NCBI GenBank assembly: GCA_051010055.1
Contig: JBPCVY010000179.1
Location: 1-23,234 of the forward strand
Length of the DNA stretch: 23,234 nt
Reading direction: 5' to 3'
From: CAJQND01 sp051010055
GTDB taxonomy: Bacteria; Pseudomonadota; Alphaproteobacteria; Rhizobiales; CAJQND01
Each line of letters opens with the position of its first letter. Position 1 is the stretch's first letter. Below are positions 7,887 to 15,413 of this stretch, piece by piece. The translations under genes and the position numbers were made by a program. The notes under the pieces were generated by a model, which ran no database searches, was not told the DNA's origin, and saw nothing but the letters and a program-made list of their open reading frames with translations.

Positions 7887-8323
7887 GAGACCCAGTGCTT
7901 CTTCAAAGCGTCAACAAGCTGTTCTTTCAGCGTTTCATCCAACATTACGCCTGCGCCAAGGTCGGGCACGGCAGGCCAGCCGGCATCAGGAAATGCGGTG
8001 CCGGCAAAGTTCTGCGTTTCGCTGTAGCGCGGCAAGATATGGAAATGCACATCCGGGTCAACCATCATGAGCATCAGATAGTTGATCTTTTCATATGGCC
8101 GGAACGCCTTCAACGTGGCCTCAATCTGACCGGTTGCCACAGCAAGTTCAGCAAAAGCTTCAGGCGAAATATCCGGAAAAGCGCCTGCTTCATCCTTGCA
8201 CACCAGCACAAGCGCACCCAGCGTTGCCTGGGCCGGACGCAAAAGCACACACCAATGCTCAAACTTACGCACGAGTGTGTGCGGATAGCCGAATTTGGTC
8301 ATGGTTGCATTTGGTGTGGTCAT
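7883..8323 (-). CDS. HIT-family protein with atypical histidine triad
   Basis: The 146-residue protein fits the length of HIT (histidine triad) nucleotide hydrolases/transferases, which act on AMP-linked substrates. The motif region reads DPDVHFHILPRY (89-100): the middle (His93, predicted nucleophile) and last (His95) histidines are present, but the first position of the triad is Asp91. I chose the ATG at 8323 because GGAA lies 5-6 bases upstream; longer in-frame starts at 8374 and 8353 would add residues unlike HIT proteins. Its stop overlaps the lptF GTG, placing it first in the tightly packed HIT-lptF-lptG run. A substrate cannot be named. The link to lipid export could be incidental or could reflect turnover of a nucleotide intermediate. 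Confidence 0.78.
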   Translation of the reverse strand: MTTPNATMTKFGYPHTLVRKFEHWCVLLRPAQATLGALVLVCKDEAGAFPDISPEAFAELAVATGQIEATLKAFRPYEKINYLMLMMVDPDVHFHILPRYSETQNFAGTAFPDAGWPAVPDLGAGVMLDETLKEQLVDALKKHWVS

Positions 8324-8410
8324 TATGGTTCCGATATTACAGACAAATGGCATAATTGTGCCGGAAATTTTCACCCGAAACCTGCATTGTGCACGGGGTA
8401 TCGATACGGG
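8324..8410. other. Intergenic gap upstream of the HIT-lptFG run
   Basis: This 87-base gap lies between the metallophosphoesterase stop and the HIT start, both on the minus strand. The part nearest the HIT gene is AT-rich. Hexamers resembling a weak promoter can be found there, but none is convincing, so I cannot say whether the metallophosphoesterase is co-transcribed with the HIT-lptFG-cpg genes. Confidence 0.35.
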
Positions 8411-9310
8411 CTAAAGAGTTATGGTTTGGTATTGTTTGAAGCCGCTTTCGGCGTTTTCAAATCCGCGTACTTCAACCGAACACTGCCATTTGCCGCTTGT
8501 GCGCTGGATCGAATAAAGATTCCAGGCGGCTGCCGGTTTGCGGTCCGTTTTGCGGGCGGAAGCTGAAGGCACGCCGAACACGTGAACCGGCCCGTGACGG
8601 GAAGGTAGCGTGCTGTGCATGTGAATATGGTTGTGACCGTGCAAAACCAGCTCGCTTCCTTCCTCGCGCAAAATTTGCTCAAGCGCCGGGGCGTCTTTCA
8701 GTTCCTTGCGGGGAAGTGTGAGGCTGGGAAGAGGAGGATGGTGGATCAGCAAAATGCGGAAGAAGCCCCTCTCGCGCAGGTGTGAGAGGGTTTTCGCAAG
8801 CAGTTCCATCTGCTTTGGTCCAAGCTTGCCGGATGCCTGGAACGGCCATGTTTCAACCGCTGTCGATGTGCCTATGACCGCAATGTTGCGGTAGGTGCGC
8901 ACAAATGGGAACGGTTCATCTTCAGGCTTGCCCGGAACCGCTGTGTTTCCGCGCATATAGTCCTGCCACAGGCCAATGCCGCGTTCCCAGTCAACCTTTA
9001 CGTAGGCATCGTGATTTCCAGGAATGACAGCCACTTTGTCCGGCGTGCCCACAGTTTTCAGCCAGTCGCGCGCGGCGGTGAACTCCTTTTCCAGCGAGAT
9101 GTTGACGAGATCGCCGGTAACAGCGGTGGCATCCGGCGCCATGCGCTGGATATCCTCAACCATCGCTTCAAGCACAGGCATGTGGTGAATTTTCCGCCGC
9201 TTGAGCTTCCAGGACAAATAACCGGTTAAACGTTTTGACAAAAGCTCAGAGATTTTCGCCTCGGGCAATGGTGCAAGGTGGGGGTCAGACAAATGGGCCA
9301 GGCGAAACAT
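8411..9310 (-). CDS. Calcineurin-like metallophosphoesterase
   Basis: The 299-residue protein carries the full dimetal phosphoesterase motif set: SDPHL (Asp9, His11), GDLVN (Asp67), GNHD (99-101 region), the HHPP histidines (190-191) and GHNH (225-228). There is no clear signal peptide; the N-terminus begins directly with the first catalytic strand, as in cytoplasmic CpdA-like or LpxH/LpxG-type enzymes. A basic patch WKLKRRK near residues 34-40 could favour membrane or nucleotide contact. The gene is divergent from the cpgD-like gene and lies upstream of the HIT-lptFG run. Candidate roles are hydrolysis of a pyrophosphate or phosphomonoester lipid intermediate, or cyclic nucleotide breakdown; context favours the first, only as an inference. 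Confidence 0.8.
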   Translation of the reverse strand: MFRLAHLSDPHLAPLPEAKISELLSKRLTGYLSWKLKRRKIHHMPVLEAMVEDIQRMAPDATAVTGDLVNISLEKEFTAARDWLKTVGTPDKVAVIPGNHDAYVKVDWERGIGLWQDYMRGNTAVPGKPEDEPFPFVRTYRNIAVIGTSTAVETWPFQASGKLGPKQMELLAKTLSHLRERGFFRILLIHHPPLPSLTLPRKELKDAPALEQILREEGSELVLHGHNHIHMHSTLPSRHGPVHVFGVPSASARKTDRKPAAAWNLYSIQRTSGKWQCSVEVRGFENAESGFKQYQTITL

Positions 9311-9451
9311 TTTCTGGCGCGTTCTCCATAATCGATGTGCCGAAGTTGACAGTTGAAGTCTTGAGTGTCATTGAGTGGCGCAAAGGTGTGATTGGCACCC
9401 CGACCAAACGAATCTTCTTGAGAATTTACTCATCGAAAAGGTTGTCTGCAA
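9311..9451. promoter_or_regulatory. Divergent promoter region, metallophosphoesterase/cpgD-like
   Basis: These 141 bases separate two divergently oriented genes and should hold a promoter for each. On the plus strand TTGACA at 9346-9351 is a perfect -35 hexamer; 17 bases further on is CATTGA (9369-9374), only a weak -10. AAAAGG at 9436-9441 lies 10 bases before the GTG start of the plus-strand gene. I found no clear operator. Confidence 0.35.
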
Positions 9452-10180
9452 GTGAAGGTCATTATTCTTGGCGCCGGGCAGGGCAAACGCCTGTTACCCC
9501 TTACGGAAGACATTCCGAAGGCCCTGTTGGACATAGGCGGAAGGCGTATGATTGAACGCCAAATCGATGCATTCGTCGCCTGTGGCATCAAAGAAATAGT
9601 CGTCATCACGGGCTATGCAGATGATGCGATGCAAGAGGTTCTGGACGCTCTTGCCAAAGAACTGAATGTGGAAATCCGAACAGTTTATAATCCGTTTTAT
9701 TCCGTTTCCGACAATCTGGCGAGCTGCTGGATGGTGCGGCATGAAATGACCGGCGACTTTATCCAGGTAAATGGGGACAACCTCTTCAAGGCCGATTTGG
9801 TGCAGCACTTCCTGGAAGCGCCGGTGTGTGATGTTACCGTGGCTATCAATCACAAATCGTCTTATGACGCTGACGATATGAAAGTGATGATGGATGGCGA
9901 GCGGGTTACCGAGATCGGCAAGACACTGCCACTTGAGGCAGTGGATGCAGAAGCCATTGGATTTTATCTTTTCCGCGGCGAAGGCGGTACGCGTTTCAAG
10001 GAAGTACTCGAGCGGATGATGCGCGAGCCATCCGGCCTCAAGCATTGGTATCCGACCGCCGTTGGCGTTCTTGCCAAACACATTGATGTTCACTCATACG
10101 CGTTTGACGATTATGAGTGGTGTGAGGTGGATTTTCCTGCAGATTTGCAGATCGCCCGGCAAACTGTCGCCAACTGGTAG
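9452..10180 (+). CDS. cpgD: Sugar-phosphate-type nucleotidyltransferase, likely CpgD (3-phosphoglycerate cytidylyltransferase)
   Basis: The 242-residue protein is a single-domain NTP transferase. It shows GAGQGKRLLPLT (7-18), the nucleotide-binding loop, PKALL (22-26) with the phosphate-contacting lysine, the NPFYSVSDNLAS block (80-91) typical of small cytidylyltransferases for choline- or sugar-phosphates, and the GDN metal/nucleotide motif (108-110). Start is GTG. In Caulobacter a nucleotidyltransferase lying close to the ceramide synthase gene, CpgD (CCNA_01210), uses CTP and 3-phosphoglycerate to make CDP-glycerate for ceramide diphosphoglycerate. Location and fold match, so I propose the same role. 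A choline-phosphate, or other polyol-phosphate, cytidylyltransferase is the alternative. It faces the next gene with only 9 bases between the stops. Confidence 0.72.
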   Translation: MKVIILGAGQGKRLLPLTEDIPKALLDIGGRRMIERQIDAFVACGIKEIVVITGYADDAMQEVLDALAKELNVEIRTVYNPFYSVSDNLASCWMVRHEMTGDFIQVNGDNLFKADLVQHFLEAPVCDVTVAINHKSSYDADDMKVMMDGERVTEIGKTLPLEAVDAEAIGFYLFRGEGGTRFKEVLERMMREPSGLKHWYPTAVGVLAKHIDVHSYAFDDYEWCEVDFPADLQIARQTVANW

Positions 10181-10189
10181 AAGTTGCAC

Positions 10190-10972
10190 CTAGGCCTTTC
10201 CGGCGAGAATGCGCTCAACCAGGTCCTTGTCTTCCGGCTTGTCCACATCGACGGCGGCTTCCGCAAATGGCAGCATTACCGGTTCAATATGCGCGCCCAA
10301 CTTGGCTGAGACGTGGGCAAAAGCCTGTTCCAGTGACAGATGCCCCGTTGCCCATCTCAAAAATGGCATAATCCCGAACGCACCAACAATCTTCCATGGT
10401 TTTTTCCGGTTCCGGTCGGCCTGTTGCCAGAACCGGACCACGTTCAAGGCCCGTTCATTGCGAAGCGCAAACATGTTGCACCCGGAAACGTGTTCATCTG
10501 AGAAGGAAAAGTAGGTGCGGGTGGTCTCCGGGAACCGCTTTTCAATTGTTTGACGGCTTGCAAGGCCGACGGTTATGTCAGCCCCGGATTGCGCGGAATT
10601 GTTCAGAAAAACATCCACCATTTCAGGTGTGAGCAATGCGTGATCGGCGGTGGTCACCAAGACGGGCCAATCCATGCCGCCGCCAGACAATGCGGCCAAA
10701 ACCGATGCCGGTGCAGATGATGCGCTGTCAATGACCGCATGGCCATGCGATGGACCCAACGCTTGGCTCACCGCATCTTCTGCATCAATACATACTGCGA
10801 TATTCTCAATATTTTCAGAATCTTGGAGCGCACCGACAACACGGCCAAGCATGGGTGTTCCGCCCACCAGCACCAGGCATTTATGGCCGGTGTTGAAGGC
10901 TTTCGCCATCGGGTCATCGACGCCTCGCCCAGCTGCCAGTACTAATGCCTGATAGCGCAATTGACCGATCAT
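10190..10972 (-). CDS. MobA-like NTP transferase, uncharacterised sphingolipid-locus gene
   Basis: The 260-residue protein has a Rossmann-like nucleotidyltransferase fold: VLAAGRG (11-17) as the NTP-binding loop, a KCLVLVGGTPM block (31-41) replacing the usual PKxLxxIxGxPM, TTADHALLT (107-115) with Asp110 as predicted metal ligand, and a C-terminal DVDKPED element like the family's DIDTPED. The gene overlaps the upstream ceramide synthase gene by 4 bases (ATGA), implying coupled translation. A molybdenum-cofactor role is unlikely given the context. It probably activates a head-group precursor, or modifies a phospho-acceptor, in the sphingolipid pathway. I cannot name the substrate. Confidence 0.68.
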   Translation of the reverse strand: MIGQLRYQALVLAAGRGVDDPMAKAFNTGHKCLVLVGGTPMLGRVVGALQDSENIENIAVCIDAEDAVSQALGPSHGHAVIDSASSAPASVLAALSGGGMDWPVLVTTADHALLTPEMVDVFLNNSAQSGADITVGLASRQTIEKRFPETTRTYFSFSDEHVSGCNMFALRNERALNVVRFWQQADRNRKKPWKIVGAFGIMPFLRWATGHLSLEQAFAHVSAKLGAHIEPVMLPFAEAAVDVDKPEDKDLVERILAGKA

Positions 10973-12114
10973 AGGGCGCGCTCATAAATCCGGTAGGTTT
11001 TATAAGGATCGCCGCCAAGTGCTTCGATAATCTTGCGCGTTGCCGTGTTGGTTTCCAGTATCCATGACAGTTCTGCCCGCATGGTGCCGCGGCTTGAATG
11101 ATATGAGCGGATGGCGTCAATCACCGAGATGGCAAGCGCTGCGCCCACCGGGCTTGTCTGATGTTCCTTGGCAACCCCCATAAGCGGCATGCGCACTGAT
11201 TTGGGTGGGCGGGCCTTCAGCCGCCACAAAAGCTTGGCCCAACCGAACGGCAGCGACCTACCGTTCAAATCAGCAATTTCAGCATTTATGTTCGGCATGG
11301 TCACCGCCATTGCCGCCGGCTTGCCTTCGTACTCGGCAATGGCGACAAACTGCCCGGTTACCAGCATTTTGAGGTTTTGGCCCAAATGGTCGATTTCCGC
11401 CTGCGTCATCGGAACGAAATCCCAGTTTTCACTCCACGCATCGTTGAACAGGTTGATGATGATCTCAAGATCGCGCTTGAGGTTCTTCTTGTCCAATGGC
11501 CGGATTTTCAGCGAGCCGTCCTTTTGCGCGCGCTCGGCCATTGAACGCATGGCCCGGGGCATTTCGCTGGCGGCATCGTAGTCATAGGCAATAAGGTCCA
11601 TCGCCTTTTTGTAATCGCATGCTTCCACATGAGCGCTGTAATAGGGTTTTGCGTGACCCATCATGACGCTCTGCGGGGTGTTGAACCCATCAACCAAAAG
11701 CCCGGATTCCTGGTTTATGGAAAAACTGTAGGGGCCGCGGGCAACTTTCATGCCCTTTTGCTTGAGCCAGGCTTCTGCCTGATTAAGCAGGGCTCTGAAT
11801 ACAGCCACATCGTCGATGGCATCGAGAAATCCGAAATTTCCAACACCTGCCCGATATCGAACCTGGTGAAGGGCGCAAACCTGTGCCGATATGCGCCCGA
11901 TGCAACGGCCGTCGCGCCATGCGGTGAACAATTGCGTATCGGCATGCTGGAAATAGGGATTTTTCTTTGCTGATAGATGATCACGCCGCTCCATAAACAG
12001 GGGCGGCACCCAGTTTTGATCGTCAGCAAAAATGGCAAACGGCGCGCGGATGAACGCATCAATGCCCGGTTTATTCTCAACGGGCCGGATTTCCACATCC
12101 CGTGTGCTGGACAT
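10969..12114 (-). CDS. bcerS: GNAT-fold N-acyltransferase, bacterial ceramide synthase (bCerS)
   Basis: The 381-residue protein is a large GNAT-superfamily member without membrane helices. Recognisable blocks are an N-terminal WVPPLF segment (35-40), the strand-rich GRISAQV/GNFGFLDAIDD region (73-102, GNAT-like core) and the GPYSFSINQESGLLVDGF segment (127-144). This architecture corresponds, from memory, to CCNA_01212 of Caulobacter, the bacterial ceramide synthase that N-acylates 3-ketosphinganine before reduction, evolutionarily unrelated to eukaryotic ceramide synthases. It starts 3 bases after the ABC exporter stop and overlaps the downstream nucleotidyltransferase start by 4 bases, so the three are likely one transcription unit. 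Genes of this family are often labelled only as N-acetyltransferase; the Spt/ACP/CerR neighbours make the ceramide synthase call reasonable. Confidence 0.75.
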   Translation of the reverse strand: MSSTRDVEIRPVENKPGIDAFIRAPFAIFADDQNWVPPLFMERRDHLSAKKNPYFQHADTQLFTAWRDGRCIGRISAQVCALHQVRYRAGVGNFGFLDAIDDVAVFRALLNQAEAWLKQKGMKVARGPYSFSINQESGLLVDGFNTPQSVMMGHAKPYYSAHVEACDYKKAMDLIAYDYDAASEMPRAMRSMAERAQKDGSLKIRPLDKKNLKRDLEIIINLFNDAWSENWDFVPMTQAEIDHLGQNLKMLVTGQFVAIAEYEGKPAAMAVTMPNINAEIADLNGRSLPFGWAKLLWRLKARPPKSVRMPLMGVAKEHQTSPVGAALAISVIDAIRSYHSSRGTMRAELSWILETNTATRKIIEALGGDPYKTYRIYERAL

Positions 12115-12117
12115 CGC

Positions 12118-13848
12118 TTACGCCGTGGCTTTCTTGCGCTGTTTTTCGGGAGCTGTTGTAATCTCGCTCACCGACCCCTTCTTGACCTGATAGAGAACAT
12201 CGGCAACCGCGGTCCATGCCGGGCGGTGGGTAATGGAAACAATTGTGTAATCGCCGGCGAGCGATTTGATCTTTTCGACAATTGCCGCTTCCATTTGCGG
12301 ATCGAGTGCGCTGGTTACTTCGTCGAGTATGAGGAGCTTCGGGCGCGAAACAAGGGCGCGCGCAAGGGCAATACGCTGACGCTGCCCGCCGGAAAGCTTC
12401 AGGCCCATTTCGCCCGTAAAGGTATCGAGGCCGTTTTCGAGATCTGGAAGAAACTCGTCGACCCCCGAAAGCTTGCACGCGCGCTCAACATCTTCTTCGG
12501 TGAGGCTGTTATCGCCCACAGTGATGTTGTCGCGAACCGTTCCCTGGAACAGGGTAAGCTCTTGCGGCACATAACCGATCATCTTGCGCCATTTGCGCAA
12601 ATCAATCTCTTTCAGATCATCGCCATCCACCGTAACGGACCCGAAATCCGGGCGGTAAAGCCCAATGAGAAGATCAATCAGTGTCGTTTTCCCGGCACCG
12701 GACGGGCCTTGAAGAACGGTGATTTTGCCAGCGGGAATGGTGATCGAAGCACTATTGATGATCGGTTTGTCATCGTGTGCAAAAGTTACGTTGTCGAATT
12801 GCGCCCCATCCTCAAGATGTGGCGCGATGGTGCCCGGGTTGGCTTCTGCGGCAGCCTCCGACGCTTCAATAAGTTCGTTCAGGCGCCACCATGCGCTTTC
12901 ATATTGAACCGCATTTTGCAGTTTCAGCTGCGCCTTTCCGACCAATGAAACAATCTGGAAAAACACGATGCCCATCACAATCAGCTCCGGCAGAGGCATG
13001 CTGCCAACAACGGCGGCAAAGTAGATACCGATGCCGATGGAGATAGCGACGAGAATTTCTTCCCCATGCTTGCGCCCGTGTATGGCCAGCGCCTGGCGGA
13101 ACAATGCCCGCCTGATAGCGCGGATCTTTTGCCGGAAAAGTTCAAAGAACGAGGCCTGCCGTTCCATGCTTTTAAGCGGCTTAATGTTGGCAAGAGCATC
13201 CGAAACATAAGTCACTAGTTCGGCGGTGCGGTCGGTTTGCCTGTAACCGTGCTTGCGCGACATGCGAATGAAAAACCGCAATGAAATTGCCAGAATAACA
13301 CCAACACCAACACCAGCAACGGCAAGCATGGGCGATACAAGAACAGCAACGATTGCGTAAACGGACGCCTGCAGAAAATAAGCAATCGAAATGGCGGAGG
13401 CATGGTAGGCGCTGCCCGCCCGTGTTGCATCGTTCGAGATGGAATTGGCGATGTAACCAATGCGCTGGCTGATGAAGAACTCCCAGCGCGCATCGAGCAA
13501 TTGGCGCAGCAAGGTTGAGCGCATATCGGTTGCCACAAATGCAACCGTGTAGGCGACATAGGCCATTGCGGTAAAGGCGAGAAGGGCCTTTACGATAAAT
13601 GCAGTGACGAAAACAATGATTAGATTGGTGAGCGTTGGCGCAATACCAATCGCGTTCATGATACTTTCGACTGTCGCGTTCAGGGCAGAGGAGTTTTCTG
13701 TCGCTCCGCCACCGATTTGGGTTGCAGCGGGCAAAATGGCGGTGAGCGAAACCATTTCCGCGAGCCCTGCTAGTACCAGACAGAAAATCACCGTATAGGG
13801 GCGCGTCCGCTTGGCGCCAAAGAAAATCTTGAAAATGGAGTTCATCAT
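12118..13848 (-). CDS. MsbA-like ABC exporter half-transporter
   Basis: This 576-residue fused permease-ATPase (type IV exporter) has an N-terminal six-helix domain (about 1-315) and a C-terminal nucleotide-binding domain with GPSGAGKT Walker A (381-388), the Q-loop glutamine at 429, LSGGQ signature (485-489), LLILDE Walker B with the catalytic Glu (505-510) and His541 in SITHRP. The family exports lipids (MsbA), lipid-linked saccharides, peptides or drugs. I start it at ATG 13848, preceded by GGGAA about 9 bases upstream; an ATG at 13878 would add 10 residues rich in Arg and lacks a good ribosome site. It is 3 bases upstream of the ceramide synthase gene. A ceramide or anionic sphingolipid flippase is therefore an attractive inference, not shown by the protein itself. 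Confidence 0.85.
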   Translation of the reverse strand: MMNSIFKIFFGAKRTRPYTVIFCLVLAGLAEMVSLTAILPAATQIGGGATENSSALNATVESIMNAIGIAPTLTNLIIVFVTAFIVKALLAFTAMAYVAYTVAFVATDMRSTLLRQLLDARWEFFISQRIGYIANSISNDATRAGSAYHASAISIAYFLQASVYAIVAVLVSPMLAVAGVGVGVILAISLRFFIRMSRKHGYRQTDRTAELVTYVSDALANIKPLKSMERQASFFELFRQKIRAIRRALFRQALAIHGRKHGEEILVAISIGIGIYFAAVVGSMPLPELIVMGIVFFQIVSLVGKAQLKLQNAVQYESAWWRLNELIEASEAAAEANPGTIAPHLEDGAQFDNVTFAHDDKPIINSASITIPAGKITVLQGPSGAGKTTLIDLLIGLYRPDFGSVTVDGDDLKEIDLRKWRKMIGYVPQELTLFQGTVRDNITVGDNSLTEEDVERACKLSGVDEFLPDLENGLDTFTGEMGLKLSGGQRQRIALARALVSRPKLLILDEVTSALDPQMEAAIVEKIKSLAGDYTIVSITHRPAWTAVADVLYQVKKGSVSEITTAPEKQRKKATA

Positions 13849-13932
13849 GGGGCGACGTTCCCGCCGCACGGTTTGCATCCGCGCAGAATGGTGAACAGCG
13901 AACAGGGCCCGTTTGCGTTTGCGAAAAATTCT

Positions 13933-14745
13933 TTAGTCAGTGCTTTCACTCATTATCTCAAGATTTTCGTTCGCTTGCCGGGTTGCGGCTTCAAACCGGT
14001 CTTCCAGTTTGGCGAGGTTCTCTCTAGGCACCTGGTAGAAGGCGGTGAACTTTACCATTGCGAGAAAGGCGCTGGAAATGATTCGGCCAAGCGGTTTCAT
14101 GGGGCGGTCGAACTGCATCAGCAGAATTGTCCGCTCTTCGTCCGTATCATTCCAAACTTCATGGTCATACCCATCACAGAAAACAAAGCTCTTTCCCGGA
14201 CGCCAAACCAATGTCTCATCTTCCACCCGAAGCCGGCAATTTTCAGCCTGCTTGGGGATAATCAGCCCCACGTGCGCTGTCAAAATTCCCCGGGTGACGC
14301 CGCGGTGGGCCGGAATATGATAACCAGGTGCAAGAATTGAAAACCAGGCTGTTTGAAGGCCCGGCACCCTTTCCAGAAGGGATGCGGTGTAAGGAACCTG
14401 GGCGCAGTTTTTCTCAAGTTTTGTTCGGAAACCGTAGAGGAAATAGGTGCGCCAGTTCTTTTCCTTGGAAATTCGCGCCTGATCGGGCGACACCTCATCG
14501 AAGGTGGGAATGTCATCGCGATGCAGGAGAATTTGCTTTGCCTCGTCGCGGATCTTTTCCCAGTTGGCATCAAACTCGTCCAGAAACGGGAAATCTTCGC
14601 GTTTGAGAACAGGTGTATCCTCAACAGTTGACTGAGAGCCGATAAAGGAAGAAAGCCGGTTCCTGAGTTTTTTGCCAAGCCTCTTGGTAAACCTGTGCCT
14701 CTTCTTTTTGTAAACTGAGGTCGGTTGAGCTTGAATTTGCGCCAT
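13933..14745 (-). CDS. Aspartyl/asparaginyl beta-hydroxylase-type dioxygenase
   Basis: The 270-residue protein matches the Fe(II)/2-oxoglutarate-dependent AspH family (also lipid A hydroxylase LpxO). The core runs ILAPGYHIPAHRG (iron ligand His147), a GILTAHVGL block, and CDGYDHEVWND with His195 as second iron ligand. The N-terminal 40 residues are strongly basic (KKKRHR), which could aid contact with acidic membrane lipids; no transmembrane helix is visible, unlike many LpxO proteins. I use the ATG at 14745; an in-frame GTG at 14757 would add 4 residues, and neither has a strong ribosome site. It lies 84 bases upstream of the ABC exporter on the same strand. Hydroxylation of a ceramide or lipid A acyl chain is the proposed role, inferred from context. 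Confidence 0.75.
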   Translation of the reverse strand: MAQIQAQPTSVYKKKRHRFTKRLGKKLRNRLSSFIGSQSTVEDTPVLKREDFPFLDEFDANWEKIRDEAKQILLHRDDIPTFDEVSPDQARISKEKNWRTYFLYGFRTKLEKNCAQVPYTASLLERVPGLQTAWFSILAPGYHIPAHRGVTRGILTAHVGLIIPKQAENCRLRVEDETLVWRPGKSFVFCDGYDHEVWNDTDEERTILLMQFDRPMKPLGRIISSAFLAMVKFTAFYQVPRENLAKLEDRFEAATRQANENLEIMSESTD

Positions 14746-14757
14746 TTTAGTGTCCAC

Positions 14758-14927
14758 TTACCATGAGGCTGGGTTTGGTATCAACGCATCTACGGTAATC
14801 TTGGTGAGAAAATCAATGGGGCGAATGCGCCAGATGGGACAAATGCTGGAAAACCCGGCAAATCCGGGCTGTCTCTGGATTTGTTCTGGCGCGCCAAAAG
14901 CACGCCCATTGGCACTGAAGTAAGGCG
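14758..14927. promoter_or_regulatory. Divergent intergenic region, dioxygenase/NUDIX
   Basis: This 170-base gap must hold promoters for both divergent genes; no strong hexamer pair stands out. CCCGG-CAAAT-CCGGG at 14854-14868 forms a 5-base-pair hairpin and, read on the minus strand, is followed by TTTT. That resembles a very short intrinsic terminator or an upstream leader attenuator for the dioxygenase gene. The stem is weak and the call is tentative. Confidence 0.3.
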
Positions 14928-15395
14928 ATGAAGAAGATCGTTTACAACCGCCTCATAAAGGCTGTTGCCCAGCCCTGGTTCCGAATGACAAGGGCAATGA
15001 CGCTGGGGGTGCGCGTTTTGGTGCGTAACAAAGAGGGAGGCGTTCTGCTGGTGCGCCATACTTATGCGCCGGGCTGGGTTTTCCCAGGCGGCGGGGTTGA
15101 AACCGGTGAAACCATCTATGACGCAGCGGCAAGGGAAGTGGCCGAAGAAGCCGGTATTGTCGTCAATGAACGCCCGAACCTGTTTGGCTTTTATTCCAAC
15201 GCGCCCAACTTTGCCGGCGACCATGTTGCCTTTCTCATCGCTGATGACTGGACAGATGGAAAAGCCACCAGCAAGCTTGAAATCAGTGAATCAAAGTTCT
15301 TTGCCCCCGGGCAGCTGCCCGCTGAAGCAACCGCTGGAACTTTACGCCGTCTCGATGAAGTGGAAGGGCGCTCGCTGATTGGCACGCACTGGTGA
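14928..15395 (+). CDS. NUDIX hydrolase
   Basis: The 155-residue protein contains a complete Nudix box, G-x5-E-x7-R-E-V-x-E-E-x-G-I at residues 55-77, inside the segment PGGGVETGETI...REVAEEAGI. It would hydrolyse a nucleoside diphosphate linked to another moiety, with Mg2+. The N-terminal 20 residues carry a mildly hydrophobic amphipathic segment (VYNRLIKAVAQPWF). TAAGG lies only two bases before the ATG, closer than usual, but the N-terminal extension fits relatives I recall. The substrate is not evident. It converges with the glutathione transferase gene across 18 bases. Confidence 0.82.
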   Translation: MKKIVYNRLIKAVAQPWFRMTRAMTLGVRVLVRNKEGGVLLVRHTYAPGWVFPGGGVETGETIYDAAAREVAEEAGIVVNERPNLFGFYSNAPNFAGDHVAFLIADDWTDGKATSKLEISESKFFAPGQLPAEATAGTLRRLDEVEGRSLIGTHW

Positions 15396-15413
15396 GCAGA
15401 TCGTGAGGAAGTG

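Noticed and set aside
7877..8566. Plus-strand open frame of 229 codons opposite the HIT gene and metallophosphoesterase end
   Set aside because: Its composition is rich in Cys, His and Arg, typical of antisense frames, and it is contradicted by clear HIT and phosphoesterase coding on the other strand.
9494..10093. Minus-strand open frame of 199 codons opposite the cpgD-like gene
   Set aside because: The plus-strand gene shows intact nucleotidyltransferase motifs across the same bases; the antisense translation has no family features.
10190..10972. Molybdenum cofactor guanylyltransferase MobA
   Set aside because: Fold is similar, but the altered substrate loop and coupling to the ceramide synthase gene argue against it.
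11977..12948. Long plus-strand open frame (323 codons) opposite the ceramide synthase and ABC exporter genes
   Set aside because: It lies wholly opposite conserved bCerS-like and ABC ATPase codons; its translation has no recognisable motifs and no ribosome site.
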